From assembly GCA_035610835.1 (NCBI GenBank), contig CM069459.1, positions 27,547,570 through 27,611,569 of the forward strand: DNA of 64,000 nt, given 5' to 3'. Of this stretch, positions 35,268 to 48,689 are shown one piece after another (positions within the stretch are counted from its first letter, which is position 1; each line of letters opens with the position of its first letter). The stretch comes from Ophiura sarsii. Taxonomy: Eukaryota > Echinodermata > Ophiuroidea > Amphilepidida > Ophiuridae. The notes below the pieces were generated by a model. That model was given only the letters and a program-made list of their open reading frames with translations, was not told the origin of the DNA and did not search any database. Position numbers and translations under genes: made by a program.

Positions 35268-35657
35268 TAGCAATCATCGCTTCATAACGCGGTCATCGTT
35301 GGAGCTCTTAGTTTATAGTTAACATCAACGAATAAATTAGTTATCAGTGTTCCTTTTTCTTATTTCTAAAACTTAAGAGCTCGACAAATGCATTGTGTAA
35401 AAAAAAAAGAATTAGACGGTTGGCGTTTGCGCAATGCATTGTGGGAAGACCATACAACTTCTTTGGTTCTGTATAGCGTGATCAAAGACTACTCTCCGTT
35501 AATAGCTTTACAACACTTTTTAAGCACATCACAACAACCGAACTCTTAATACAATTTTAAGATATGATACAAATACGTTATATTGAAGTGGACGAGTTGC
35601 CATGGAGCAAGTCAAATAATATCATATCTAGATAAATGATAATTATACATAGATAAT

Positions 35658-36009
35658 TAAAGGCATATTATGTGATATTTTCCAAATAGCGCCCTCTATC
35701 ATTGATTTTTACTATGAAAGCAGATTTACATTTTTGATCTTCTAAGTTACAGATCGATACGATTCCTAATTACTTAAAATCATGGTTTGAACATATATTG
35801 TACCGCTCCGGTCCAATCTATTTTTCAAATTTTACTCTAAATTCACTCTAAAACCATGATGTTGAGGTTATTAGGAATCATATCGCTCTGTAACTTGGAA
35901 TATATTTATGATTTATGATCAGAAAAGTAAATCTGCAAGAAAATCTGCGTCCAATTTTTTGTCGAGGATTGATGGCGTCTCCTGGAAAAGATCACATAAT
36001 ATACCTTCA
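35658..36009. mobile_element. Palindromic MITE, copy 2
   Basis: Second copy of the family at 8491-8870: TTAAAGGCATATTATGTGAT at the left and AGATCACATAATATACCTT at the right. The centre differs (CCGGTCCAATC near 35808 replaces the hairpin loop of copy 1). Confidence 0.8.
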
Positions 36010-36359
36010 AAAAGACATGAGATTTGTCAATGTTTTTAGTTTTCATATTTATATTAAATATGTCAATTGTTGACAAAATGACATGATGCAAATCAGTGAC
36101 ATATACCTCCAGTAATGCATGGACGAGTTGCCATGGGATGAGTTCAAAATGACGAGTTATATGATTATAGTAGATTCATAAACATTGGCCGATCGGTTAT
36201 TGATTTGGACCTATTCAATGTTACGTTAGACATGCTAGAGGAACTATTATGACGATATCGCTATCTTTTGGATTTATTGGTTTCGCTACGATATTTTAAC
36301 CCAATATTGTGCTAAACATCGATTTCGTAAACTAACTTTTTCCACATGCAATAGTTTAC

Positions 36360-37680
36360 TATTGAATTCCGAGTTTTACACTCTGGAAGTGTAGAAAGGT
36401 GCCCGTAATTGGGTAAAACATGATTTGACACCATGAAAGTGTAAGAATCATCGTAGTCTCGTGTCCAGACTCCATTTTGCATGACAGAAAGCAGATGTGA
36501 AGGAGCCTACTGCGCGATGTACATTCTCAGTAGTAAAAAACTGCACAATGTTGAGTAAAAAGTGAAAAAGTATGCGGTCCATGACAAAAGTGTCAAGCAC
36601 TTTGATGAAAACAGGCTGTAGCGACAATGTTCACTGTGGCTAGGACCATATACTAGGGTCAATAACTCGGTATTGTGTTGGTGCAGGGAAGTGTTTAATG
36701 TGCATACATCGGTGTGCACTCAAGCTGATCTCGTAGCAACCAGTGTGATGGCCTGAGCTCAGCGCTCCATATTATGGTCCGGTAAAGTGAGCAAAACACT
36801 GCTTGTTGTGTTCGTATTAAATGCGGCACCATATCGGTTATGTTACTTTGCAGTATCCAGCCATGGTAGACGACGGCAAATCGGTCAGAAACTTCTAGTG
36901 CAGGAACAGGACTTGAGGACCTTATCCCGGCTTTTTGTAGGTAAAATGTGATATGATTTATACATTTATAGTCCTGTAGAATGAAACAATAGTCTTATGG
37001 GAGTGAAGTAGAGACAGATCTGGACTGAGATCTAGACCATTTCCTATACCTAGTGCGTATATAATAATATTATAAGCTTATTATATACGCAAGTAGTACA
37101 GGACTATTACAGCTACTTCACTCCTAAAATAATATAAATTGTCTTAAAATAACTATAACATGTATAAACATATCACAATTTCCAAATCCGGGATTAAGTC
37201 TTCAAGGCCTCCTCAAGCAAGAAAGCTTTGACCGTTGTCACCCGCCATAGCTTAAATGTGCAAAGAATGTGCATAATGCAGTGTAAAGTGTTACACAACA
37301 AAAGGATAAATTGCCTACACAGCATTATTAGGTAAAGGAAATTTACTCAATGTATGTGTACCAAAATGACACAAGTGTTGAGCAAAACCTCTACACAACC
37401 CCCGTTGTGTAAAGTGTTACACATAATTGGGTTAAAATAGGGAACATGGTCGTTTTAGGGTAAACATTTACCCAATGATATTGTGTCAAAGTGTTAAACT
37501 TTGTTGAGTAACATTTAGCTATTTGATGGGTAAAATGTTCACTATGTGTTGTGTAAGACTCTACATAACCACTGTTGTGTACATTTTTACCAACCAAACA
37601 ACCATGTTCCCTTTTTACCATCGTGAAGTGTAGTATTTTACCCAACATTACATTGCTTAATTTTGTTTAAGGTGTAATCC
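36360..37680. repeat. TTACACA/TTTACCC word cluster with inverted segments
   Basis: Words such as TTGTGTAAAG, TTACACAAC, GGGTAAAATG and TTTACCCAA are frequent on both strands. Clear inverted pairs are GGGAACATGGTCGTTT (37440) with AACAACCATGTTCCC (37597), and GTGCGTATATAATAA with TTATTATATACGCA (37053-37091). No ORF. It probably contains one or more foldback elements with unclear borders. Confidence 0.5.
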
Positions 37681-37943
37681 TTCTTATATAGATGACATCG
37701 GCACGAGAAAACTTAGTCAATCTATTCTGGATATGAAATACCTACAACAATGTGATTTAAGACACAGGGAAGCATGGAACCATATGTTAATGATCAAATT
37801 GAGATTTCAAATCATGTCTCCCCTCACTTGGAAAATATTACCTATACTGAAATGGCACACCGGCCAAAGTCTGTAAATCTATTATAGGGGAGGAATCTTT
37901 CTTAAAGATTGTTTTGATTTTGTTCTTTTCTCGTCTCATCTTA

Positions 37944-38018
37944 TTCAATTTTATTCAATTTTATTCAATTTTATTCAATTTTATTCAATTTTATTCAATT
38001 TTATTCAATTTTATTCTA
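37944..38018 (+). repeat. 10-bp tandem repeat, about 7 copies
   Basis: The unit is ATTCAATTTT. The ORF across it is a repeat frame. Confidence 0.92.
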
Positions 38019-38455
38019 TTTGATTCTAATGCTATTCTATGTTGTTCTAGCGTTGTTACATATCGCGTTGAATGTTCGAAAATATTTACCTTTTTTATTC
38101 TGCAGAGGACAATCGATTTCAAAACGCTATTCAACGATTTGTCCCACTTCGCAGATGTTATAACTCAATGCGTGCAAAATACGTAGTGCTTCGAAGTCAC
38201 GATAAAAAAAATTGATTGTGTTCATTGTCGTACGGTTGTTCTATTCATTATCGAACATTACGTGCAGAATATACAATAGTTGTTATCGTTGTTATTTATA
38301 TAATGTGTATTTTAATTTGGTGTTCCGTCTTAATTTACTATTATTCGAACGAACCAAAAACACAATTGGCACCGTACATCGAAATATCTGCACTAGACTG
38401 ACCAACAGAAGATTTCTTGAGCAACATCTGCATGCTTATTTCATCATAATATGAC

Positions 38456-38690
38456 TATAGTTCAGTCAGTTCCAAATTGGCGAAACCTGTTTACAGCAGC
38501 GAATGAATACAGAAGGATGCGAGCGCGCATATAGGCATTCAAGCGCACCAGTGCAACAAACGCGTGCATATGGGTCCTAAACCGCTTGCGTTTGACAATA
38601 ATCGCGTGCGTACGCCTGGATTACTTTTGCGCGCGCGCGGATAGATAAAAACCGAATATTTCTCGCCAATTTGGAACTGATTGAACTATA
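38456..38690. mobile_element. 235-bp MITE with about 29-bp inverted ends
   Basis: TATAGTTCAGTCAGTTCC at the left and GGAACTGATTGAACTATA at the right. The interior is CpG-rich with GCGCGCGCGC near 38630. The TA edges suit a Tc1/mariner-type target. Confidence 0.8.
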
Positions 38691-39396
38691 ATGGTTTTGC
38701 TTTTCCATTCTCTACAGTTTCTAGTCGACACGATGTTGCAATTAAATGCTTATGGCGTTAATAAATGAGGGTTATTAAAGAAAAAGTTGAATACCGATTT
38801 CAACTTACTTCAACTTGAGCTATTGTCTATATTTACTACCATTTGCAATAGAGATCTTATCTGAAGTAAATACAGACTCATACATAATATATCTTCAATG
38901 GCTAGCAGCAACCATGTCAATGGTCTTCCTTCCATTACAGCGACGGAGATACCTTTCCATGTCTTAGTGCAGTATACACGAATACCAACGTGTGTTTGGT
39001 TTTTTAAATGCTTCAGTAGAGCAACCTGGTAGGTAAAATACAGAAACAAAGCAAGTTGACTGTTATTAGATGATAACATATGAAGAATTGTACACAAACA
39101 TATGTGTTTTGGCTCATGCATATTGTTTTCCTTTGTTCCTTTGTTTATCTTTGGCTTATAATGCCACATCAAATCATCATTGAACATGCAAATTATATTA
39201 TGCGAAGGTTGCTCTACGGGTCCGCCGATCGACCCATATCTTTCCCCATCGAATTTGAGATTATTAAAAACATATTTTCGGGAAAAAGGAAACACAAATC
39301 CCAAAACTTATTAATAAGAATTGTCTACCGGCCGGCCCTACATGGGAGGAGCGCCTGACCATTAAAACATTTGTTTCGTTGCCTACAAGTATTTAC

Positions 39397-39615
39397 CTAT
39401 TCTTCACGAGAGAGTCTCAACCGGTCGTCGGTCTTCCTACGTCGGGCTAGCGCGGCTTTCATAAGTCCTCGAATTCGTGAATTACAGCCAAATGAGATGA
39501 AGATGAGGAGACCTTGGAATGAGTTGACAATGACGAAAATCCACCATAGGGCAATGACATCCACGAAGCCTGAGACAAATCCAAGAAGCCAGTTGAATCC
39601 CATAATACTGCAGAT
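39397..39615 (-). CDS. Family B GPCR gene, last exon (TM6-TM7 and tail)
   Basis: The exon opens after a TTTAG acceptor (AG at 39616-39617) in phase 0, matching the phase-0 end of the 42328-44078 exon. It encodes ICSIMGFNWLLGF (TM6), then a short loop, IALWWIFVIVNS and FQGLLIFISFGC (TM7). The NSxQG..IF pattern is a hallmark of the secretin/adhesion/Methuselah class. A short basic tail (RRRKTDDRLRLSREE) ends at TAG 39397-39399. The stop sits directly against GTAAAT, a donor-like word, so an alternative longer tail spliced just before the stop codon cannot be excluded. The 3' untranslated region probably continues left; the frame at 38810-39304 lies there and is not called. Confidence 0.85.
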   Translation of the reverse strand: MCSIMGFNWLLGFVSGFVDVIALWWIFVIVNSFQGLLIFISFGCNSRIRGLMKAALARRRKTDDRLRLSREE

Positions 39616-42327
39616 CTAAATATCGCAATAGATATGCAAGGCGATATAAGAAAAGACTGATTTTAGCTATTTGATTTTGTTATACCATATTATATTTACA
39701 AACAATTGCATGCCTTTTGTTTGTGCAATTGTAAATATATATCACTTGGTCCAATTTGATATGTTCCACTCGGCATTGCCTCGTGTAACGGATAATTCCA
39801 AATTTGACCAAGTGATATAGTAATTATTATAAAAGTGATTAAACCTATGTTAGAACTTAACTTAAGTTAACCCAGGAGCACCGGTGACTTTTTTTATTAA
39901 AACTGAATTTTTGCTATTTTTAGTTGCTAATGATTTTTGGAAGCCTATACCCCTAGTTTCACCCCTGCGCTGGACATCCATCAAACAGGTCACACAGCTC
40001 ATTTAACAGGGGTCAACATTGCCACATTTTCTTCCTCGGGGGTGCCACTCCTTATGACAAGGGGTTCTATTTAATAATGGTTTAGACTGTCCAATGTGTT
40101 TTCATTACATGTTTTAACACATATCAAGAGTCATTTTCCCATTTAAAAGCCAATAGTTTACATTATACTGCAAAACCACTGAGAGGAGAATTTTCAATAA
40201 TGGTTAAAATTGTCCAATTTAAATGATCTTGGTGTATAATTATCCCGAATGCTATTCCCATTAGTACATAAAATGTTCCATTTTGTCCCTCCGGGGTGCC
40301 ACTCTCAAGAGCAGCCCTATTATTAACAGGTAAGATTGTCCAATTTTAGTGATCTTGTTGTTTAATGACAAGTGTTCAAACACAACAAGTTCAACTCAAC
40401 AAATTAAACAAATCAGATTACCGCCATCGGCTTTTATCTTGGTGCAATGAATCTATGTTAACATAAAATCTGGAGTAAGTTGGTTACAGCTTGTGTAACG
40501 GCCAGCACCACCAGAATGATCAATCTTCTTACACCCCATTATTTCCCCAATGTTGAGATCAAATTACAGTATGTTAATTTTGGGCAATGTTCACATTGAA
40601 GGCCAACGTTTTGTTTCATTTGTTGTGAAATTATTGGTAACCGTAATTGAGGTATATGCAATTTAGAACCTTTGGTGCTTTAATGAAATTATAAATCATA
40701 AATCTTTAGAATAATGTGCACACTATGAATGGAATAATTATGTGTCATATAATTATTATCGTTCACTATAAACAATTTGACCCATAATGGGTAAAAGACA
40801 ATGACTTCACAGGAAAAGGGTTTTCAGCTGCCCCTCCCCCCTACCCTCACAAAAAGGACACTTTAAGGGAACATGATATCCTCAGCAACTGTAATTAGTT
40901 ATTAACATAATGTACAAGGTACAACATTACATGAATAGGTTTGGCAAACAAATGGTTTACAGTTAAATATAACCATAATAACAAATGCAAAGCAATGGAA
41001 ATTGACTTAGGCTATAATTCTTTAATGAACTGCCTACTTATAATATCTTTTTGACAGTGGGTCCTGCCATCCTCAAGGAAACTGATATGAGGAGTAGACA
41101 CTCAAAAGAAAGGGCTTGATTTATTTTGCTGTCTTTTCCAAGCTTAGTCCATGGTCAAAACATATATTAAAATAATGATAATATCATGAGCTATGATACT
41201 CAGGGGGCGATGTTGATACAATTTGATCGGCCAATGAGGAATACAGACTCATGCTATGATGATATTGAGTTATATTCTCTATCATTCCCAGAAAGATAAG
41301 TAAGGGGCAAGATATGTTTTTGCAAGATTTGATGGCTTTGTAACGGTATATAATATGATAGTATACTTTTTAGTCAAAATGTGTGTTCGAATATGCAAAA
41401 TACGGCGTTTTAAGTACGGTCTTTCGCAAATAACTTGAATACATTTTATCTTACGTGAATAAAGGATTTATGTATAGATTTTTGATTTCCATTGATATAT
41501 ACTTTAGTCAAGGTTGGAATGTTAACCTTTTTTGGGGGGAGGGAGGGTGGGGGGGGGGGGGTATCCAGGTAAATGAAAATACTAATTATTATGGACTACC
41601 AAATAACATGGTGCAACCAAAAATGGCATTAAGGTTTTTTTTTTTAAAGCCATCGGTACTCGTGGGTTAATAATGCATTGCTTCACCGTAAAATTTGAAC
41701 ATATATTCCAAGAATAATTCGAACAGATTTGATATGATTTAAAAATTCTACCTTTGTATTATTATTTTTATTTTCAGAAAACATAATTAAACATTTTTTT
41801 CTGGAATAAAGAGTGGTTTATCACTATAGTAATACGAACTGTTCAAGGAATATAGGCCACCAAGAATGGCTACCGAATATCTATAAATACCACAACATGT
41901 ATAGACGCAAAAACGATAGAGCAAAACATTATTAGGGGATACAGGACTAGACAACATAAAACAGTGAGGTATAACGGTACAAAATAGTAGTGAAACTTTA
42001 AGATTTATTGGTTTCATGGGGATGCTATTGAGAACAAAATGTCATCTGTTTAAATGTAAACTCAATACCATTTAATCCGTATGGTGCTATAATTATTTAT
42101 AATGTCGTCTATAATCAAAATACAGTATGCGTATCAAAATTGCTCACAATAAACCTAAAGTATCACCACTATACTTTGTACTTGTACCGTAACACTTCAC
42201 TGTTTTGTGGGATAGCACTCTATCCCCACATCATGATTTACTCGAACAGTCTTGCGTCTACATGTAGAAGTGTCTATAATTATTTGGCTTATTTGACTAG
42301 TTAGAAAATAATAGATTCCTGCTATAC
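39616..42327 (-). other. Intron between TM5 and TM6 exons
   Basis: A 2.7-kb intron bounded by GTATAG (donor) and TTTAG (acceptor). It contains a hairpin pair at about 39737-39818 (ATATCACTTGGTCCAA/TTTGACCAAGTGATAT) and a G-rich run near 41533-41562. Nothing else recognised. Confidence 0.7.
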
Positions 42328-44078
42328 CTTCAGACAAATAGAAAGGTCCTCTAGTATCCCTCTTTTGACCGTAGATTGCAAGGATCTTGATTTCTTTCTG
42401 TCTGAATATATCGCTCTCACGGTGATACCAAACAAGACCAGGTTTATCAGGAGTAGAGCAGAAACAGGTACTCCGAATGCAATCAGGTTGGCCAGTGGAT
42501 CCGATATCCAGCAATAGTCAACACTTCCGTACTCAAAGGAGATTGCAGAAAAATGTAACCCAATGCAACAGGAGATGATTACTGCAGGCATACCCCATGC
42601 AAGAATGGGTTGAACCACGCGTGTCGCAATAGTGTCCTCGATGACATGATATCGATTAAATGCAAAGGTGTTAGCTAGATTATAGGCTAATACCGTCATC
42701 CAATCAAACGAGACCAACCAGAAGTAATGACTGAAAATGGCGATTGTGGTGCATAGTCGACGTGGAATAGGCAATTGTTCATTGACCAATGATAATCCGT
42801 GCGCAAAGAACATGGCTGCAACTAGACTCATAATGGCTCGCCCGTGAACATTTTGGAGTTTTTCAAAGACGCAGTGGATAATGAATGTCGCCATAAGACC
42901 AGACATCGATATACCGGTCAATGATGCCGTAACTATGTTAAATACGCCGAAAGTAATTGTGCGGTTGTTGGATACCCATGTGTCATTACCGGAAATGTTT
43001 ACAGTATCGCGAACAGTATCAATAAAATTTGCTTGGCATATTTGTGCGCGACCGTCTGGCAATAGTAGAAACTCTTCGGGCGAAAACAGCTTACCGAACA
43101 GAGACAACGACAAATTCGACAAGATGAATTCGGATGCATTTAGTGTGATAAGCGGACATAATAGGGTTTTCTGTCCACATAATATTACTGTCTCTATCTT
43201 ATTAAAGTTTCTGTCATTCTCTTGGTATTCGTGAATACTGTAGTATAACACGAACTGCGGGATGACATACAGGTTACTGTGAATTCGGTAAACCTCCGTC
43301 AAATTGTCCACGTTAATGACCAGTAGGTCACCGGAATCGACACTAAACCATTCACCAGAACAATTGTGGCCCTTTTCAAACATATCGCAAACCATTAGAA
43401 GCTCAAATTCTGCGATTCCGCACTCAGCATACAGAGTGGGGGACTTCTCAAGGATATTGAAGGCAGTGGTCAAATTAGCTATAGGTACGTTCGTAACATT
43501 AAGCGAGACAAGGTACTCTTCTACGAATCCGGGACTTATCTCTTGTTGCAGTGTGTAGAGGTCAATCTCAGCATCGTTCATATAATCAATAATAATCGAA
43601 GATACCTGAGATTCTGCGTCATTGGAAATGTTTTTGTTAACGTCTATGAGTAAATTCCAAACGGCGCAACTTTCTTTGGTGTCGTATGGGCCTGCGTAGT
43701 CGGCCACCCTCGCCAGAAATATTAACTTTGAGTCATGAAACCGGCAGGATAGAGCATCCATTGTCCATTTAGCCTCGGTGTTAGGGATGCATGCGCCGTT
43801 GGCAAATCTGAAGCCTGGTCTGCAGTGTAATGTACGACATTTATCAGTTGAAAAATCGTAAATTTCGTTTGTCAAACAGGCTAGTACAGGCTTCTTTTGT
43901 TGACGTTTCTCCAAAAATTGCCAGATAACATTGAATCCGCGAATTGGGAGTTCTTCTGATAGTATGCATTGTTCAAAATATGAAGTAATACCAGGTGACG
44001 TATTATTCGAGTTGCACAAGAAACAGTGTGGATTTTTAAACGTTTCCTCAGGACATGAAAATTCCGCCGAGTACAGAA
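42328..44078 (-). CDS. Family B GPCR gene, main exon (Cys-rich ectodomain, TM1-TM5)
   Basis: About 583 codons. The first 370 or so form an extracellular part with Cys-rich segments (NPHCFLCN, TLHCRPGFRFANGACIPN) and many N-glycosylation sites. The transmembrane part follows: TM1 VFNIVTASLTGISMSG (about 42950), TM2 SLVAAMFFAHGLSLV, TM3 HYFWLVSFDWMTVLAYNL with the family's HYFxLxxFxWM signature, TM4 ILAWGMPAVIISCCIGL, the loop-2 CWIS, and TM5 VPVSALLLINLVLFG. I see no clear GPS cleavage motif, so it is nearer the Methuselah type than classical adhesion receptors. The 3' border is CTGAAG|GTATAG (phase 0). The chosen 5' border CGTACAG|TT (44078) gives phase 1, matching the upstream exons; CTTGTACAG|TCA near 44119 is a phase-0 alternative. 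Ligand unknown. Confidence 0.88.
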
Positions 44079-45049
44079 CTGTACGGACAGGCTTCCGCAA
44101 GGATCAAAATCAGATGACTGTACAAGTTACAAGGCTGTAACACTTACGGCCTAATCAATGAGTTCATAATAATTTTACCTAGGCGAGTGAACTCCTCCCT
44201 CTCGGATAATATTATTCTGTACCTTATCGGAGTAGTCTAATAAACAGGCCATTTACCATTGCAAACGTGCACAGCATATGTATTGAAGTAACGCCATGGT
44301 TATCGTAACAGGCCTTCCTTGTTGAAAAACACTGTTGTATCGACACCTTTAGAGAGTGCTTTGCAAAGGACTGTTCACACATGTCTTTAAGATACGTCAG
44401 ACTCGGTCCATGGGACATTTATTGATTCAAACCGAAGATGTAAAGCATGCCAGCGCAATACACGCCTCATGGTATCCCATACTGAATGATCTACCACATC
44501 CGCCATTGCCAGATGGTATTGCTTTCAATACTTATATGAAGTCATACACAGCAGTCATAGCACATCATGCCATCATCCGATCACATCGGACCTTGTTACT
44601 GTTCGGTCAGATCAGCTCATAGCCACATCGTCCATACAGTTACGATATTCTAACAATTAATCATCAGTATCGTAACCGTAAGTAATTTCTGTAAACTATA
44701 TATCCATTCATAAGTCTACCTCTTTCTCACCTTATGAAATACCTGCACGTTGAGCTATAAGCCTTCCCAGTCATAAATACATTGTAAATTGATCTGAGAA
44801 GTAACCCCTTACCACGGAAGTCCTTGCAATGAAAACTAAATATCCATTTACTAGTAAGTGTTACGGAAACGGATTAAACACAGCAAAACATCCCTACTTT
44901 ATTCTTAATGTCAGATACCTCCTTAGCAGACTACACATAATAAAGGTGACTGATTTATTAGGACAAAAATGCCCTTTTTAGACAGAACTAGATAGGAACA
45001 ATTTTAAGGTTAACCCTCCCTTCGAGAATCCAACTAAAAACACGTACAT

Positions 45050-45145
45050 TTGATGTTCATAAGAACTATACAGATTCTCAATATGCTTGACTAAATGCAT
45101 TTAGTCAAGCATATTGAGAATCTGTATAGTTCTTATGAACATCAA
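45050..45145. repeat. Perfect 96-bp palindrome, no spacer
   Basis: The left 48 bp (TTGATGTTCATAAGAACTAT...) are followed directly by their exact complement, centred in ATGCAT between 45097 and 45098. No mismatch was seen. The pairing stops sharply at both outer edges. Confidence 0.95.
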
Positions 45146-45499
45146 TGGTGAGATTACAAGTCTCTCGAAGAGATCATTTTCTATTCATAGCTTATGAATA
45201 TGTGCGTATCACCGCGCTTCCATTCAAATTGATCGTTATATGGAAACGCGAACGCCCAACGCGGGTTATTGATATATTGCCAAGACTTCTAAAATTGACT
45301 TGTACGCGCATCAATGACCTGAGGGCGGGAAGTTTTGAGTGACGTCGCATGGTAACAAGAGGCAGATGTTTGCTTGAGTGATGGGGCCCTGAACATGGAT
45401 ACACGACTACTCGGTTTAGCGGCGGACACAACTATTATAAACAACAATAACTACTACATGAAAAACACACAATTGATTCAGTGTTCGAACACCTTTTTT

Positions 45500-46742
45500 C
45501 TATGATTGTAGATGAGGACGGTCAAAGAATGTATGTTGCGTCAGCCGCTCTTTGAAACCAACAGATACCCGATACAGTCAAATAGAACGAGAAGCACTCG
45601 CAATAGTACGGGCTATACAACGTCTATATCTTTACGTATTCGGCAAGCGTTTTACTGTTGTCACAGATCACAGACCTCTCGTCCCTATCTTCACCAAACC
45701 AAAGATCAATCCGTCAGCGAGGATCAAGTCTTGGCTCCTGAAAGTTCCGGGATATGACATGACAGTGAAATATAGCACCAGCAAAGATAATCCAGCGGAA
45801 TATTTGTCACGTCATCCTAATCCGACTGCTAATCCGAAAAGGTCATCAGGAAATGCTGAAGATTACGTGAATTTTGTGAAAATTCACCCCACTCTACTAG
45901 CTCTAACACAAACGGAGATCCAGCAAGCAACCGAGAAATAACACATCAAAACAACACAATGTACGCTATCAAAGACACACACAGATGCTACTGGAACTAA
46001 GAGACGAAATATCAGTAACAGATGATTCATCGTCCTCAAACAAACACAAGACTACAACATCATCGTCCCCAAATCGCTAACAGACCGTGTCGTTGAGCTT
46101 GCACACCAGGGGCATCAAGGAATATCTAAGACTAAAGAAATTCTCCGCACCAAAGTCTGGTTCCCGTACATAGTAGGAAAAGTCGAACAGAAAGTCAAGG
46201 AATGCATTCCATATCAAGCAGCTACACCATGAGTCCGAAGATCACCACTGCAGATAATTCCTTTACATTCCCTGGCAGAAAGAAAGCATTGACTTCTGTG
46301 GAGCCTTTCAATCCGGTCATTACATGTTAGTAGTAGTGGACGAGTGCTCACGTTAACCAGCTATCGAGAATTTGACATCTACATCGCAAAAGCGACAATA
46401 CCAATACTTGACAAGATTTTCGCTAAATAGGCATTCCGGAGGTCGTAAAATATGATTACGGACCACCATTTCAGTCAAATGACTTCTGCAACTTCGCTGC
46501 ACAGTTGAACTTCAAGCATGGCCGCATAACCCTCATTTGGACAGAAGCAAACGGTGAAGTTGAAAGGTTCATGCGCACACTCAATAAAGCAACTAAAACT
46601 TCCAAAATAGGAGGTCAACCATGCAAAGAAACATCTGAACATTTCTCAGTAAATGCCGCGCCACTCCTCATGCCACCACAGGAATTACTCCAGCAACAGC
46701 GTTAAATGGAAGAGCCATCAGTACTATTCTTCCACAAATGTG
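45500..46742 (+). pseudogene. Ty3/gypsy pol relic: RNase H and integrase
   Basis: Pol of an LTR retrotransposon makes and inserts element cDNA. Here the reverse transcriptase is missing. RNase H is recognisable at 45552-45941 (RYSQIEREALAIV, TDHRPLVPIF, NPAEYLSRHP), with a frame change just upstream near 45540. The integrase zinc domain follows near 46080-46230 (HQGHQGISKTKEIL), but one expected Cys is lost. The catalytic core is split by stops (IDFCGAF and VVDECSR near 46290-46350; FKHGRITLIWTEANGEVERF near 46510-46570). The last recognisable piece ends at 46742. It is inactive and in sense opposite to the host receptor gene. No LTRs were found. Confidence 0.88.
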
Positions 46743-48145
46743 ATGCGATCTGTGAAAACCCGCCACATGGTGGAATTTTTCATATTGGAGATATTTATAT
46801 CATAAGAAAGCTAAAACTGTGCTGATTACAGAACTGTTTCGAAAAAGCTATGAGTGAATGACGATTGTGATGTCATAAAAAGCTACAAAACAAGAAATCA
46901 TGAAAACAGGCCAAAAAAGAAACATTATTCAATAGCATAACATGATAAGGTTTATAATAAAAGTGACTTAAGTAAGTTTTTGAAGGTGAAATTTCATGAA
47001 AGAAGATGACACAAAGTATTGGAATATGAGAGTAAAGTAACAAACAAAATAATGATTTTGTTCACATTTTTAAAAAGTAGATGTCCACAGGTTTTAAATG
47101 ACACCAAATTTGTCACAGGCCATTCCAAAGGGAAATTATGATAAATTGAAGTTAATCACCGCTCATTAGGTTCCATCGTCCAGTATAGTTTGAGCCAAGT
47201 TTCAAATATTGTCTGACCATGGTCTGACAGGGGCCGACATATTGAATTGGCTATCATGCTAGTATTTGTGTGTGAGCATGGTGTGAACATGGTGTGAATT
47301 GGGTGATACACCCTGGACCAACAGTCTAGAAAATCCAAAAGACACTGCTGTAACCACGCTACAACACTCCTGCTATTGACATATCTTTAGCCCCAATTGG
47401 GCTACATTTTAAACTAAAATATGCTATATAATTAATTTATTTTTTAAATTTGATATATTTGACAAAATCTGAAATTACATTATTTTTTAAACAAATTAAA
47501 GTTCAAACATTGATTTTCTTAACGCAAGAACATTGAAAAGTCGCGTGTTGGGCTAAAAAAAAAGTCCACACAGGAACTGTTTAATTCAACACATTGAACA
47601 CACGCTGGGAATACCCTGAGGCTGTCTGTCTACAATCTCGCCAAACGAATTGACACACGCAGTGACTTTCAACCACATTGGGCTAAGTTTTAAAACTAAA
47701 ATCTGTTCCAGGGATAATATATTGTGACTTTTTTTCAAATTTTGAACTTATGACTTTAACCAAATTTGAAATAGTACTAATTGAAATGACAAATTGAAGT
47801 TAAAGTGTGAATTTCTCAACACAACAACTTTTAAAAGTAAGACTTTAGGCGGGACTTTGGGCTTCTTTCCACCCAGAAAATTATTCAATTTAATTGCATC
47901 TAAATAAACTTGTGTATGAGTAAACTTTGAACATTTTCTGTCAGAATACTTTTAGCTAATTTCGTTAATATCCTATGGAATTCACTCGTTCGAAAAGCAA
48001 ACAATATAAACATTATTCATTTATGAACATTAACGCAAGAAAAAAAGCAACAACTGTAATAATTACGTTTCTAAAGTCCCCATGCTAGTAGCAAGTTCTT
48101 CCACTATGGACAACACCAGGATACCACCCCTGGCACGGCGGGGCC

Positions 48146-48514
48146 TTGAGCCGTGCTTGGCCAGCGATCTTAGTAGCCAGGCTAGGAAATACACAGGCGT
48201 GGTGCAATAAATCAAATAAATCAGCCAAAGAAAGTTATAATTTATTACCCTGGATACTAGGGCATATCCGTGGTCACAAAAAGCTCCGAATGAAAAGGGA
48301 ACGGAACCGTAATGGAATTATTGAATTGGAGAAAAAGGCCTTCAAAGTCAGTGAAACTTATTGTGACTTAGCTCTCCAAAATATTCTGTCAAAACTTAAT
48401 CGAAAGATTGTTTATGCCAGAGACCTCTTATCATGCTTATTAGACGGCCTGTCATTGGCTCATTTGGGAATTTACAGGATTCAAACTACTAATAATAGCT
48501 TTGGAAATCCCTGA
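48146..48514 (+). other. Unassigned 122-codon open frame
   Basis: It begins MSRAWPAILVARLGNTQAWC, is rich in basic residues in its middle, and shows no motif I recognise. It lies between the two gypsy pieces, so it may belong to an insertion that split the element, or be chance. I do not assign a function. Confidence 0.25.
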
Positions 48515-48689
48515 CCTTTAAGACCATACCGAATTTGCCATAATACTTCGGAATGTGTAACATAAATAGTTTATTTTTCCGAAAAGGACAATTTCTCATG
48601 TTTGACCGGCCCCCCCCTCTTGTTAAATCGACTATTTCTGGCCATAACTCGAAATCAACCCCAGCGACTATACGCTTATTTTGTCGTGC

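Noticed and set aside
38810..39304. 164-codon minus-strand ORF next to the last receptor exon
   Set aside because: It starts beyond the stop at 39397 and has no recognised domain; more likely 3' untranslated or intergenic.
45500..46742. Possible functional endogenous retroelement
   Set aside because: Multiple stops, frame changes, a lost zinc-ligand Cys, no reverse transcriptase and no LTRs.
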